Shown here piece after piece: positions 39,770 to 48,044 of a DNA stretch of 64,000 nucleotides (within the stretch, counting starts at the first letter, position 1; every line of letters starts with the position of its first letter). The stretch lies in NCBI GenBank assembly GCA_030433275.1, contig JAUILK010000015.1, positions 1 to 64,000 on the forward strand, read 5' to 3'. The DNA is from Gammaproteobacteria bacterium. GTDB lineage: Bacteria; Pseudomonadota; Gammaproteobacteria; Nitrococcales; Nitrococcaceae. The notes beneath the pieces are model-generated. The model was not told where the DNA came from, did no database searches, and saw nothing but the letters and a program-made list of their open reading frames with translations. The translations under genes and the position numbers were made by a program.

Positions 39770-40051
39770 TCAATGATACTCGGCTATTTCTACATCGTAG
39801 GCGTTGCCGTCCTCCCATCGGAAGCATACCCGCCAATGGTCGTTGATGCGGATGCTGTGCTGTCCGGCCCGCTCGCTTTTCAGCACCTCTAATCGGTTGG
39901 CCGCCGATACGCGCAAGTCATTGAGCACATAGGCCCGATGGATCATATCCAATTTCTCGCGCGCCCACTTGCGGATTTCCGGCGGCAAACGCTTGATCGG
40001 CATTCCTAGGAAGACCGCAGCTGTTGTTTTTTCACTGAACGTTCTAATCAT
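39770..40051 (-). CDS. higB: HigB-type toxin
   Basis: A RelE-superfamily mRNA interferase that cleaves mRNA on the ribosome. The 93-residue protein begins MIRTFSEKTTAAVFLG and carries RLPPEIRKWAREKL, LNDLRVSAANRLEVLK and QHSIRINDHWRVCFRWEDG. The C terminus YDVEIAEYH is canonical. The ATG at 40051 is preceded by gagaag. Gene order, toxin before antitoxin, is that of higBA. All usual residues appear present, so the toxin looks functional while its antitoxin is altered. Confidence 0.92.
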   Translation of the reverse strand: MIRTFSEKTTAAVFLGMPIKRLPPEIRKWAREKLDMIHRAYVLNDLRVSAANRLEVLKSERAGQHSIRINDHWRVCFRWEDGNAYDVEIAEYH

Positions 40052-40087
40052 GATCTTCTCGGGGGAAGTTTTGGAAAAATTCACTCA

Positions 40088-40120
40088 TGATAAATTTATA
40101 TAAAAAATTCAAAATGTTAA
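40088..40120 (-). promoter_or_regulatory. Probable higBA promoter and AT-rich palindrome
   Basis: On the minus strand TTAACA (40115-40120) and TAAATT (40093-40098) are spaced by 16 bases. The palindrome ATAAATTTAT (40090-40099) covers the -10 box. The position about 40 bp before higB suits an autoregulated toxin-antitoxin operon. Confidence 0.4.
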
Positions 40121-40552
40121 GAAAATCCTCTTGGCAAGATCTGAGAGTCTTGCAAAGGGGTGGGGAGAATAAATCAATTGATTGGCTCCGGCAGTATGCA
40201 TTAACTAACATATAAAATAAATACATCACTAGTGCCTGAATTCTCTATCAATCCGACCCAAGGGGTGAATGGCCGGGCCTTTTCGGCGAGGGATTGAGAA
40301 CCAACGGCTTGTGCTGGCGAGGTCATGGCTGAAGAGCGCAAGGCGCTTGTTTGGTAAAGACGCGCGCTTGGATTGAGAATATCTTCGCGGAATTACTGGG
40401 CCGTTTCGTCCAAATTGATGCTCTTGAGTCGATAAACGCGGCTATGGGGATCGCTCCTGCATTGCAGTGTGTAATTGCGTTATGTGGGATGGTCAAGCGA
40501 ATGATACTAATCAGCCAGTGCCTACATTTCGGTCTGCGATCACCGTCAATCC
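40121..40552. other. Intergenic region upstream of the first GT4 gene
   Basis: AT-rich next to higBA, then GC-richer; no gene is recognised. A word ggattgagaatatcttcgcg near 40371 loosely resembles gcattgagaattctgtcgcg near 43896, in the other gene-poor gap of this region. The two may be traces of a shared, degraded element. Confidence 0.3.
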
Positions 40553-41815
40553 ATGCCGGATGAGCCCCGTAAACCGAGACTGCTGGTGCTGGCCTCGACC
40601 TATCCGCGGTGGCGAGGCGACTATGAACCGGGGTTTGTGCACGCGCTGTGCCGGCGGCTGACCGATCGCTTCGAAGTGGTGGTGCTGACCTCGCGCTCGC
40701 CCGGCGCTGCTCGTAGCGAGACGATGGATGGAGTCGAGGTCATTCGCTATCGTTACGCACCGCAGTGGATGGAGACGCTGGTCTACGGTGGTGGCATCGT
40801 CGCCCACCTGGAGCGCCGTCCCTGGAAGCTGTTGCTGGTGCCGGGTTTCATCTTCGGCCAATACCTGGCCGCTCGGCGACTCGTAAAGCACCGGCGCATC
40901 GATCTGATCCACGCGCACTGGCTGATCCCGCAAGGCATGATCGCGCGCTGGCTCGTGCGGCATGTGGCACCCGTGCCGTTCGTCGTGACCTCGCATGGGG
41001 GCGATCTATTCGGCCTACGCGGGCGATGGTTGCAGCGAATCAAATGCGGAATTGCGACTGCGAGCGCGGCTATGACCGTAGTCAGCGAGGCCATGCGTCA
41101 AGAGGTGGGAGAGCTCGGGCTGCGCCCTCAGCGCCTAGAGGTATTACCGATGGGCGTGGACATGCGTGATCGGTTCACCCCGAATGACACGACCGCGCGG
41201 TGCACCGACGAGATTCTGTTCGTCGGCCGCCTGGTGCCCAAAAAGGGCCTGTCGTACTTGCTCGATGCCATGCCCGCCGTGCTTGCACAGCGGCCGGACG
41301 CGGCGCTCACCATCGCCGGATTCGGTCCGGAGCAGAAGGTTTTGCAGGCCCAGGTCGCGCGGCTTGATATCGAGGCGAGTGTGCGTTTTTTGGGTGCGTT
41401 CACCCAGGCCGATCTCCCAGCGCTGTATCGCCGCGCCGCGTTGTTGGCGGCACCGTTCGTGCGTGATACCAGCGGTAACCAGGAAGGTCTGCCGGTGGTG
41501 CTGATGGAGGCAATTGGCTGTGGTTGCCCGGTGGTGGCGGGGGATGTGGCCGGAGTGCAGGATCTATTGGGCGATCACGCCGACCGGGTGTGCGTGGATG
41601 CCACCGACACCTCGGCTCTCGCTGAGGCTATCCTGCGCGTGCTGGCGCATCCGGCGGAGGCGCGCGAACGGGCGTTGAGCCTGCGCGAAGCAGTGGCACG
41701 CCGTGTGGATTGGCGCGTCATCGCCCACGGTTACGCCAATCTGCTCGAATCTCGTCTGACTGGCGCCGTTGGCGCTGTGTCGGATGGTACGCCACGCTGG
41801 GGTTATGGCAAATGA
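40553..41815 (+). CDS. GT4-family glycosyltransferase
   Basis: A 420-residue GT-B glycosyltransferase, probably for surface polysaccharide. The N-terminal half holds VLASTYPRWRGDYEPGFVHA and TSHGGDLFGLRG. The C-terminal nucleotide-sugar half has ILFVGRLVPKKGLSYLLDAM, GFGPEQKVLQ and the donor loop GNQEGLPVVLMEAIGCGCPV, which provides the E-x7-E type glutamates. Its stop overlaps the downstream methyltransferase start (ATGA). Confidence 0.88.
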   Translation: MPDEPRKPRLLVLASTYPRWRGDYEPGFVHALCRRLTDRFEVVVLTSRSPGAARSETMDGVEVIRYRYAPQWMETLVYGGGIVAHLERRPWKLLLVPGFIFGQYLAARRLVKHRRIDLIHAHWLIPQGMIARWLVRHVAPVPFVVTSHGGDLFGLRGRWLQRIKCGIATASAAMTVVSEAMRQEVGELGLRPQRLEVLPMGVDMRDRFTPNDTTARCTDEILFVGRLVPKKGLSYLLDAMPAVLAQRPDAALTIAGFGPEQKVLQAQVARLDIEASVRFLGAFTQADLPALYRRAALLAAPFVRDTSGNQEGLPVVLMEAIGCGCPVVAGDVAGVQDLLGDHADRVCVDATDTSALAEAILRVLAHPAEARERALSLREAVARRVDWRVIAHGYANLLESRLTGAVGAVSDGTPRWGYGK

Positions 41816-42600
41816 ACAAACAACCCAAGCTGGCTCTGCGCGAGAGCTGCGTCCACGATCTCAGCCGTGATTGGGTGCCGGGTCGATTCGTGAAGATGGG
41901 TGCCGGAACCGGTCACATGGCAAGTCTGTTCTTGGCACGCGGCTTTCACGGTGCTTGCCACGATCTCGGAGCCGACAGCCGGGCTATGACCCGGCGCCGA
42001 TTCGCCGACGTCGGTGAGGCCATTCGGGTGGTCGACACGATGTCTCTGCTGCACGATGGCGAGTTCGATTATCTGTTGGCGTTCGAGGTGCTCGAGCACA
42101 TCGAGGACCATCTTGATATTCTGCGCCAGTGGGTCCAAAAGCTGCGTCTCGGCGGCCGCGTGCTGGTGTCCGTGCCGGCGCACGCAAGTTTGGACGCTCC
42201 GACCAATTGGTCGGTCATGTGCGCCGCTACGAACGAGCTCAGCTGCATCGGTTGTTGGAAGCCGCCGGTATCGGGGCGATCCGTATCGTCAACTACGGTT
42301 TTCCCATCACCGAACTAACGCGTCGGTTATCCAATTGGATGGTGCGCAATGACAGCAGCTATGAGCATCTCGATGCCGAGCAGCGCAGCATACGCAGTGC
42401 GCAGGGTTAAGCCCCGGGAGATCGACCGTGCGCTCTCTCTGGTCAGCGGCAACGCAGTGCGTCCGTTCTGCGTGATCCAGCGCGGGTTCTACCGCTATGA
42501 TCTCGGCGACGGTTTGGTAGCCGTGGCGTTAGGGCTTCTGGTTAGAAGGTGCGGGCGCACAGCGCTTTCAGGCAGGGTTCCAGACGCCGGATCAGTGTAG
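41812..42600 (+). pseudogene. Class I SAM-dependent methyltransferase, frameshifted twice
   Basis: The first frame runs from ATG 41812 with a degenerate SAM loop (KMGAGTGHMASLF) and LLAFEVLEHIEDHLDIL, up to RVLVSVPAHA near 42185. Protein similarity then continues in another frame (RKFGRSDQLVGHVRRYERAQ and RLLEAAGIGAIRIVNYGFPI) until about 42405. It shifts again to REIDRALSLVSGNAVRPFCV and FYRYDLGDGLVAVA. Two indels thus break a gene that would have followed the glycosyltransferase as an ATGA-coupled partner. The expected motif I aspartate is also missing. Confidence 0.75.
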
Positions 42601-43666
42601 CCCAGTCTTCGATCACTACATTCGGGCGGCGTCGATCGGATAGCTGCGTCGTGATCGCGCGGGTCAGATCGTGGGTGTCCTCGGCGCGATACAGCGCCGT
42701 CGGCGTATCGGCGAGGAGTGTAGGCATCACGCCTACTGCGGCGGCTACGAGCGGCAACTCGCAGGCGAGCATTTCATAGGCCTTCTGCGGAAAGCAGTAG
42801 CGCCCGAATGCAGTATCGCGCAAGTAGATCACGCCCACATCCAGTGCACAGAACAGTTCTGCGGCGCGCGCGTGCGGTAGCATGCCGAGGTAATGCACGC
42901 GAGCGTGCCGTGGCGGCGGGAAGTTGTGATCGTGGGAACCGGCCAGCACCAGTTGCGTGGATGGATGAGAGACAGCCACCGCGGGCCAGGCGGCATACAG
43001 CGTGTCCACGCCCTTGTCCTTGCGCAGATTGCCGGCAGTGCCGATCAGCACGCCTTCCTCAGGCAGGCCGAGGCTGCGACGGCAGGCCGCTTGGTTGCGT
43101 GGACGGAACACGACGGTATCCACAGTGCTCGGCATCGCCATGACCTCGCCGCGGGCGTTGTATCCGGTGCGCACCAGTTCGGACAGCGGTTCGCTGGTGG
43201 TGGTCACCAAGTCGGCGCTGCGGATAGCGCGGCGCAGTGCGTCCACCAGTCCGGGAATGCGTGCCTGGCCAAAGCTCTCGAAGTTGTCGTACAGATCGGC
43301 GACATAGGGTCGATGCATGCGCTTGGCGAGCCACGCGCCCAACACCACATGCGGGATGTCCGAAGCACCGATGACGATATCCGGCGCGACCTCGCGCAGG
43401 CGGCGCAGCAGATGCAATGGATAGCTGGCCAGGGCTGGGACATACAGCCGGCCCAGCGAGCGCGATTCCCAAATCAGGCGGCCATGATCCGAACCCGTAT
43501 CGTGCACCCACTCGCCGGCCTCATGTCCCTGGTAGCTGAGGCAGAAGCCGCGCACGTCGTGGCCCAGTCGCGCCAGCTGGAAAGGAATCTCGTAGAGCCG
43601 CGCGTAACGCTCGGCGATGACGTCTTTGCCCATATAGCGACGTTTGCAGAGGAAGGCGATGCGCAT
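42542..43666 (-). CDS. GT4-like glycosyltransferase
   Basis: A 374-residue GT-B glycosyltransferase transcribed against the previous one. The N-terminal MRIAFLCKRRYMGKDVI is followed by an acceptor-side RPYVADLYDNFESFGQ. The donor half contains VLIGTAGNLRKDKGVDTLYA and YCFPQKAYEMLACELPLVAA, the usual K/E-containing donor loop. A role in polysaccharide or glycolipid assembly is inferred from family and neighbours; the sugar is unknown. It converges on the broken methyltransferase and overlaps its last codons. Confidence 0.83.
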   Translation of the reverse strand: MRIAFLCKRRYMGKDVIAERYARLYEIPFQLARLGHDVRGFCLSYQGHEAGEWVHDTGSDHGRLIWESRSLGRLYVPALASYPLHLLRRLREVAPDIVIGASDIPHVVLGAWLAKRMHRPYVADLYDNFESFGQARIPGLVDALRRAIRSADLVTTTSEPLSELVRTGYNARGEVMAMPSTVDTVVFRPRNQAACRRSLGLPEEGVLIGTAGNLRKDKGVDTLYAAWPAVAVSHPSTQLVLAGSHDHNFPPPRHARVHYLGMLPHARAAELFCALDVGVIYLRDTAFGRYCFPQKAYEMLACELPLVAAAVGVMPTLLADTPTALYRAEDTHDLTRAITTQLSDRRRPNVVIEDWATLIRRLEPCLKALCARTF

Positions 43667-44164
43667 GTGGTGTCAAACCAGCTTCGGCGCCGGCCGCGTC
43701 GCAGTCGGAAAATCAACGCGGATGAGGGCGGTGATATGGATCAGCAATGGTATTTCGCTCCCTGGTTCCGATCAGATTCTTGATTCCATCCGTTGACCGC
43801 TGGCCCCGCATACCGCCATCGGCATTGGCGGATTCAAGGCTTTCCCCGGAGACGAGCCGAGGACAAAGCGATTGTCCCGCATAGGCATGTGCCCGCATTG
43901 AGAATTCTGTCGCGGAATCGCCGATTTGCCGGACTTGGGTGGGCACCGAGGCCAGTGTGGGATTCGTCGCCTGGCGCTGAATACTCGGGTACTTGCATCC
44001 AGGCCGAGAGGTCGCGTTGTCCGTGCAGGATGCACCAGACAACGATGTGGAAAACCGCCTAAGGATAATCCTTGAGTGCCCCGCATATTTGCAAGCAGTC
44101 AAATAGCCGTTACTAAGGCGTATTAGAGTGAAGGGGACACGCCGAAGCGCAGAGCAGCCATGCG
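43667..44164. other. Gene-poor interval between glycosyltransferase and Uma2-like gene
   Basis: About 500 bp with long but characterless open frames on both strands. I recognise no protein family, RNA or complete repeat here. It probably contains degraded DNA. Confidence 0.35.
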
Positions 44165-44683
44165 ATGACTGTCCGGGCAAGGAGCCAATATCTTGGCATC
44201 AAGGATTACTTGGCAGGTGAGCTCCTGAGTGAGGTGCGCCACGAGCATATCGGTAGCGATATTTACGCCGTGGTGGGCGCCAGCGACCGGCACAATCTGA
44301 TCGCCGGCAATCTCTTCGCCGCTCTGCGTCCGCTCGTTCGCGGCACGCCATGCCAGCTTTTCATGGCGGACATGAAGGTCCACCTTACCGTTGCCGGCGA
44401 GGATGCGTTTTATTACCCGGATCTCATGCTCGCCTGCGGTCCACGCGATCGTGCCCGCTATTACCAGGAGCGCCCGTGCCTCATCGTGGAGGTGCTCTCG
44501 GAGGCGACCGAGCGCATCGATCGCCTCGCCTATAGCCGCATCGACAGCCTCCAGGAATACTTGATGCTGTCCCAAAACGAGCCGCTGGCAGAATCTACGC
44601 GGATCTTCCGCCCGTTGAGAGCGTACGAAGCGAACTATAATCCAGTGCCGTCCTTCACGCGCCAACCTCTGGAGCTTTCTTAA
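44165..44683 (+). CDS. Uma2-family (DUF820) nuclease-fold protein, altered C terminus
   Basis: A 172-residue member of the Uma2/DUF820 family, which has a PD-(D/E)XK nuclease fold and is common in genomes rich in mobile DNA. The first 140 residues are canonical. YLGIKDYLAGELLSEVRHEH, GASDRHNLIAGNLFAAL, FYYPDLMLACGP (metal-site aspartate) and CLIVEVLSEATERID are present. A few residues usual after ERIDR are missing. The final part after SQNEPLAES does not resemble the family's ending strands. It may be a damaged or truncated copy. Function in the cell is unknown. Confidence 0.7.
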   Translation: MTVRARSQYLGIKDYLAGELLSEVRHEHIGSDIYAVVGASDRHNLIAGNLFAALRPLVRGTPCQLFMADMKVHLTVAGEDAFYYPDLMLACGPRDRARYYQERPCLIVEVLSEATERIDRLAYSRIDSLQEYLMLSQNEPLAESTRIFRPLRAYEANYNPVPSFTRQPLELS

Positions 44684-44730
44684 TCGTATTTTCACTTATT
44701 CTGCACGGCGAGTAGGTGTTGCGGCTTTAC

Positions 44731-45444
44731 TCAGATCTTCAGGTTCGGGTCGAGCCAGAGACGGAAGCCACCTGCAAAGGCATTCTCGTTGTCGCCGCGG
44801 CGGCAGTTGTGCGGCAGTTTTTTGAGTTTGTCGACATTGCCGCCCCCGATGACGATGTACTGTGGCAACAGCGCGTCTTGTAGTTTTTCGATCACGTTGA
44901 TGACCGACCTGCGCCACTTCTTTTTGCCACGGCGTGCAAGACCCCGTTCGCCGGCGAAGTCCTCAAACGTGCTGCGTTTCTTGTAAGGAAGATGGGCCAG
45001 CTCCATCGGTACGCAGACGTGCTCGACGATCATGGCCGAGCCGAGGCCGGTCCCCAGACCGAGAAACAGCATGCGGCCGCCCTGATAGCTGCCGATCGCT
45101 TGCATCATCGCGTCGTTGACGATCCGAATCGGCTTATCGAAAGCCGCGCTGAAATCGAAATTCTTCCAGCCCGGACCGAGATTGACCGGATCGGCCGCAG
45201 GGCGATTGTCGGAAACCGGCCCAGGGTAGCCGATGCCGATCGCATCGTAATTCCAGTCTGCGGTAAGCTTCGTCATTTCCTCGACCATCTCTTCGGCCGT
45301 CATATCGGCGCTGGAATCGATCCGGCGCTTTTCGCTGCCCGTGCTCAGGCGAGCCTTGACACGCGAGCCGCCGATATCAATTGCGAGAACGATTCTGTCT
45401 CGCTGTATTGCGGATCTGCGTTTTGTTGTTGTACCTGCACCCAC
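44731..45444 (-). CDS. ppgK: ROK-family polyphosphate glucokinase
   Basis: Phosphorylates glucose with polyphosphate (and often ATP). The 237-residue protein has the ROK phosphate loop VLAIDIGGSRVKARL, YDAIGIGYPGPV, IVNDAMMQAIGSYQGGRMLF, the second phosphate loop GLGTGLGSAMIV, and a C-terminal YIVIGGGNVDKLKKLP. Proteins with this short ROK architecture are annotated as polyphosphate glucokinase; the choice of phosphate donor cannot be read directly. The start is GTG 45444 with GAGGG upstream, 12 bp after the stop of a vapC remnant. The product could supply glucose-6-phosphate to the glycogen pathway 10 kb away. Confidence 0.8.
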   Translation of the reverse strand: MGAGTTTKRRSAIQRDRIVLAIDIGGSRVKARLSTGSEKRRIDSSADMTAEEMVEEMTKLTADWNYDAIGIGYPGPVSDNRPAADPVNLGPGWKNFDFSAAFDKPIRIVNDAMMQAIGSYQGGRMLFLGLGTGLGSAMIVEHVCVPMELAHLPYKKRSTFEDFAGERGLARRGKKKWRRSVINVIEKLQDALLPQYIVIGGGNVDKLKKLPHNCRRGDNENAFAGGFRLWLDPNLKI

Positions 45445-45456
45445 CTTCGATTTCCC

Positions 45457-45684
45457 TCATTCAGCCTTGTGGATCGATCTGGTCATCCGGAGCGCGAAAC
45501 CCACCAGCGCGTGCTCGAGCGGCTCCAAAACCTCGTACCATACGGAAAGTTTGGCGTAAATGATTGAGTTGATCGCCACGCCACCGTGCTTTGCCGCCCA
45601 GATCAGCTGGGATTGCGACCCGTCCGCTCAGCGCTGATTGTTCTGCACTCCATTGAGCAGAACGCAGGTGTCTACGGGAATCAT
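45457..45684 (-). pseudogene. vapC: VapC-like PIN toxin remnant with premature stop
   Basis: From ATG 45684 the frame begins MIPVDTCVLLNGVQNNQR, the PIN opening strand with the first acidic residue. A TGA at 45628-45630 interrupts it. The same frame continues ADGSQSQLIWAAKHGG, VAINSIIYAKLSVWYEVLEP and LEHALVGFALR, typical VapC core helices. It stops at 45457, before the second half of the PIN domain. The TGA probably replaces a tryptophan. It lies 33 bp after an AbrB-type antitoxin, so this is a dead toxin of an AbrB/VapC pair. Confidence 0.7.
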
Positions 45685-45716
45685 TGCAGGTGCGGGTCGC
45701 GCACATCGGCGTTAGT

Positions 45717-45929
45717 TCATCGGTGGTCTTGCCCGGTATGGAGCGTGCCGCGTAATTGGTCGAAGAGGCCCTGACGAGCGGTCGGCACGGCTTTCTGCAC
45801 AGGCTGTAAAGTAACCTCGCCGCGCGGACCAGGTGAAAAACAGACGGCGCTGGCCGGGCGCAGGTCGAGGTAGTCGCGGATCTTCTTCGGGACGGTCGTT
45901 TGTCTCTTGTTTGTGGATGTGCTCGCCAT
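45717..45929 (-). CDS. AbrB/SpoVT-type antitoxin
   Basis: A 70-residue swapped-hairpin AbrB protein. STNKRQTTVPKKIRDYLDLR is followed by the hydrophobic second half GEVTLQPVQK and a short tail that would bind the PIN partner. CAAGG lies just before the ATG. Such antitoxins bind their own promoter. Its vapC partner downstream is broken, so the antitoxin is an orphan that could still act as a DNA binder. Confidence 0.78.
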   Translation of the reverse strand: MASTSTNKRQTTVPKKIRDYLDLRPASAVCFSPGPRGEVTLQPVQKAVPTARQGLFDQLRGTLHTGQDHR

Positions 45930-46004
45930 GGCCTTGAGGCATTACGTATGCTTAGCAAGGTAATACTTTGCCGATGATGCGACACTGTCGGCAGTGATAC
46001 ACGC

Positions 46005-47096
46005 TCACTCCAGCAATCGTTTGGCGCTCGCCAGTGCCGCTCCTACGACTTGATCCATATTGTAGTAGCGGTATTGTGCCAGCCGCCCCACGAAGGTCAC
46101 GCCGGATTCCTGCTCCGCCAACGCCTGGTAACGCTTGAACAGCGCCTCGTTCTCCGCTCGGGGTACCGGGTAGTAGGGATCGCCTTCGGCCTGCGGGTAC
46201 TCGCGCACGATCGATGTGCCGGAATGGTGCTGGCCGGTCAGGTGCTTGAACTCGGTGATGCGCGTGTAGTCGTGCTCGTTGGGGTAGTTGACCGTGCCGG
46301 TTTCCTGGAACCGTTTCACGTCGGGCAGGTGTTCGTGCTCAAAGCGTAGCGAGCGGTACGGCAGGTAGCCGTAGCAGTAGCCGAAATAGGCGTCGATCGG
46401 TCCGGTATAGACGATATGTCGGGCTTTTACCCGGTCCCGGATGTCACGGAAATCCACGCCGAGCTCGATTGTGATGTTCGGATGATCGAGTAGGGCTTCG
46501 AACATCGTCGTATAACCGTGTTTCGGCATGGCCTGGAAGGTATCGGTAAAATACCGGTCGTCGATGTTGGTGCGCACCGGGATCCGCGCTGCTACGCCGG
46601 CCTTGAGCTGCGAGGGCTCCAATCCCCATTGTTTGCGAGTGTAGTTGAGGAAGAACTTCTCGTAGAGATCGCGCCCGACCGAGTTCAGCACCACATCCTC
46701 GCTGCTGTGCACCGGTTCGCGCGGCTCGCGCACCCGCTCGAAGAAGGCGGCCGCGCCTTGCTCATCCAGTTCCAGCCCGTACAGCCGGTTGAGCGTGTCC
46801 CGGTTGATCGGAAACGGATAGCGTACCCCGTCGACCACGCCGCGTACGCGGTGCTCGTATGGCCGCCACTCAGTGAACCGCGACAGGTACTCGAAAATGC
46901 GCTCGCCGTTGGTATGAAAAATGTGCGGCCCATAGCGGTGCACCAGCACACCGTGGTCGTCGTACTCGTCGTAGGTGTTGCCCGCGATGTGCGGGCGACG
47001 GTCGATCACCCGCACACGCCGGCCGGCGTCGGCGAGTTCGCGCGCGACGACACTGCCGGCGTAGCCGGCGCCGACGATGAGGGTGAGCGATTTCAT
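46005..47096 (-). CDS. glf: UDP-galactopyranose mutase
   Basis: Flavoenzyme that interconverts UDP-galactopyranose and UDP-galactofuranose, the precursor of galactofuranose in surface glycans. The 363-residue protein starts LTLIVGAGYAGSVVARELAD (FAD fold). It has GNTYDEYDDHGVLVHRYGPH, HIFHTNGERIFEYLSRF, YTRKQWGLEPSQLKAGV, and VYTGPIDAYFGYCYGYLPYR with the substrate-binding residues. The ATG at 47096 puts the dinucleotide fold at the N terminus. It implies that the nearby glycosyltransferases may use galactofuranose. Confidence 0.95.
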   Translation of the reverse strand: MKSLTLIVGAGYAGSVVARELADAGRRVRVIDRRPHIAGNTYDEYDDHGVLVHRYGPHIFHTNGERIFEYLSRFTEWRPYEHRVRGVVDGVRYPFPINRDTLNRLYGLELDEQGAAAFFERVREPREPVHSSEDVVLNSVGRDLYEKFFLNYTRKQWGLEPSQLKAGVAARIPVRTNIDDRYFTDTFQAMPKHGYTTMFEALLDHPNITIELGVDFRDIRDRVKARHIVYTGPIDAYFGYCYGYLPYRSLRFEHEHLPDVKRFQETGTVNYPNEHDYTRITEFKHLTGQHHSGTSIVREYPQAEGDPYYPVPRAENEALFKRYQALAEQESGVTFVGRLAQYRYYNMDQVVGAALASAKRLLE

Positions 47097-47304
47097 GCGA
47101 TTGTTCTGTAGTATTGGACGACAACCTGCGGCGAGTTCGAAGCGTCGCCATACCACCAGCGTAGTCCGCGCCTGCGGTCAAAAAATCCGGATGGTTCACA
47201 GATCGTTCTCTATTCTGCGAAGCGGGACGAAGGCGGGCCGGAGCGCGATTGGGGATTTGAGTGGAGTAAAGCACTCATGTACTCAAAAACAGCACAACCA
47301 CAAA

Positions 47305-47337
47305 ATGAATATTTCTCAATATTTGTGAAATATTCAT
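47305..47337. promoter_or_regulatory. Inverted repeat upstream of parD
   Basis: ATGAATATTTC (47305-47315) and GAAATATTCAT (47327-47337) are perfect 11-bp arms with an 11-bp AT-rich spacer. They lie about 40 bp before the parD start, in a locally AT-rich stretch. An operator for the ParD antitoxin is likely. Confidence 0.5.
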
Positions 47338-47376
47338 AATGTAAATGATGCTGGCAGAGCCTAAAGGGGCGAAGCC

Positions 47377-47634
47377 GTGGCAACCATGACCGTATCCCTG
47401 CCCGACCCCATGAAAGACTGGATCGAGGCACAAATCCGTACTGGCGAGTACGCAAGTTCAAGCGATTATGTCCGCGATTTGGTACGTCGCGACCGCGAGC
47501 GGAAAGACCGCCTGGCCGCTCTGCGTAAGTTGCTTGACGAGGTCGAGGCAAGCGGAACGAGCCCCCGGACAATGGAGGAGATTTTTGCGGAGGCCCGTGC
47601 CACCGCTAGGAGTCGTGGATTGCTGAATGAGTAG
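47377..47634 (+). CDS. parD: ParD-type antitoxin
   Basis: An 85-residue ribbon-helix-helix antitoxin. MTVSLPDPMKDWIEAQIRTG is the DNA-binding strand and helix, and YASSSDYVRDLVRRDRERKD completes the fold. The C-terminal helix wraps the toxin (RTMEEIFAEARATARSRGLL). Start is GTG 47377 or ATG 47386. Its end overlaps the ATG of a damaged parE, so the antitoxin is intact but the toxin is not. Confidence 0.88.
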   Translation: MATMTVSLPDPMKDWIEAQIRTGEYASSSDYVRDLVRRDRERKDRLAALRKLLDEVEASGTSPRTMEEIFAEARATARSRGLLNE

Positions 47635-47939
47635 AGATCGGCTTACCAGACAAACCGACCAGAACCTGATTAATATCTACCTGTTCACCTTGGAAGAGTT
47701 CGGTTTTGCGCAAGCGGAAAAATACACATGAGAGCATGAAGCAGTGTATTGAAATGCTTGCCGAGAGTCCGCGCATGGGAAGAGCGGCGGCCGCGATTCG
47801 TCCGGGTGCCCGCCAGCAACACCCGGCTTCTTGCTGGAGTGGCAAAACCCGCAACTGGGAGCCGATCCGGGTGATCTCGCTTAATCCCCAACGGGAGTCG
47901 AAGGTCACGCCAGCCAAGCCAGAAAAGCACGTGGCGTGA
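47627..47939 (+). pseudogene. parE: ParE-type toxin, frameshifted and chimeric
   Basis: From ATG 47627 the frame encodes LINIYLFTLEEFGFAQAEKY, a clear ParE start, then hits TGA at 47729. In the +1 frame the toxin continues KQCIEMLAESPRMGRAAAAI and RPGARQQ, to about 47820. After that, nothing resembles the ParE C terminus, which normally carries the conserved HxVFY strand. At least one indel and a replaced 3' end make the toxin inactive. Confidence 0.72.
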
Positions 47940-47986
47940 AGGTGATCAGATGCGACAAGTACCTTGATAATTACCGGCGGCTGCCG

Positions 47987-48015
47987 TTGACGGACTCCGA
48001 GTCATGACATATGCT
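47987..48015 (+). promoter_or_regulatory. vapBC promoter
   Basis: A -35 TTGACG (47987-47992) and a -10 TATGCT (48010-48015) are separated by exactly 17 bases, about 30 bp before the VapB start. The -10 box lies within the adjacent palindrome. Confidence 0.6.
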
Positions 48016-48029
48016 TAGGCATATGTCAT
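48004..48029. promoter_or_regulatory. Palindromic operator of vapBC
   Basis: ATGACATATGC (48004-48014) and GCATATGTCAT (48019-48029) form perfect 11-bp arms around TTAG. The palindrome covers the -10 box, as expected for repression by an AbrB-fold VapB dimer or the VapBC complex. Confidence 0.65.
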
Positions 48030-48044
48030 TCAGTAAGGGTGAGC

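Noticed and set aside
42893-43783. Plus-strand open frame opposite the second glycosyltransferase
   Set aside because: The glycosyltransferase on the minus strand has clear motifs; this frame is its complement.
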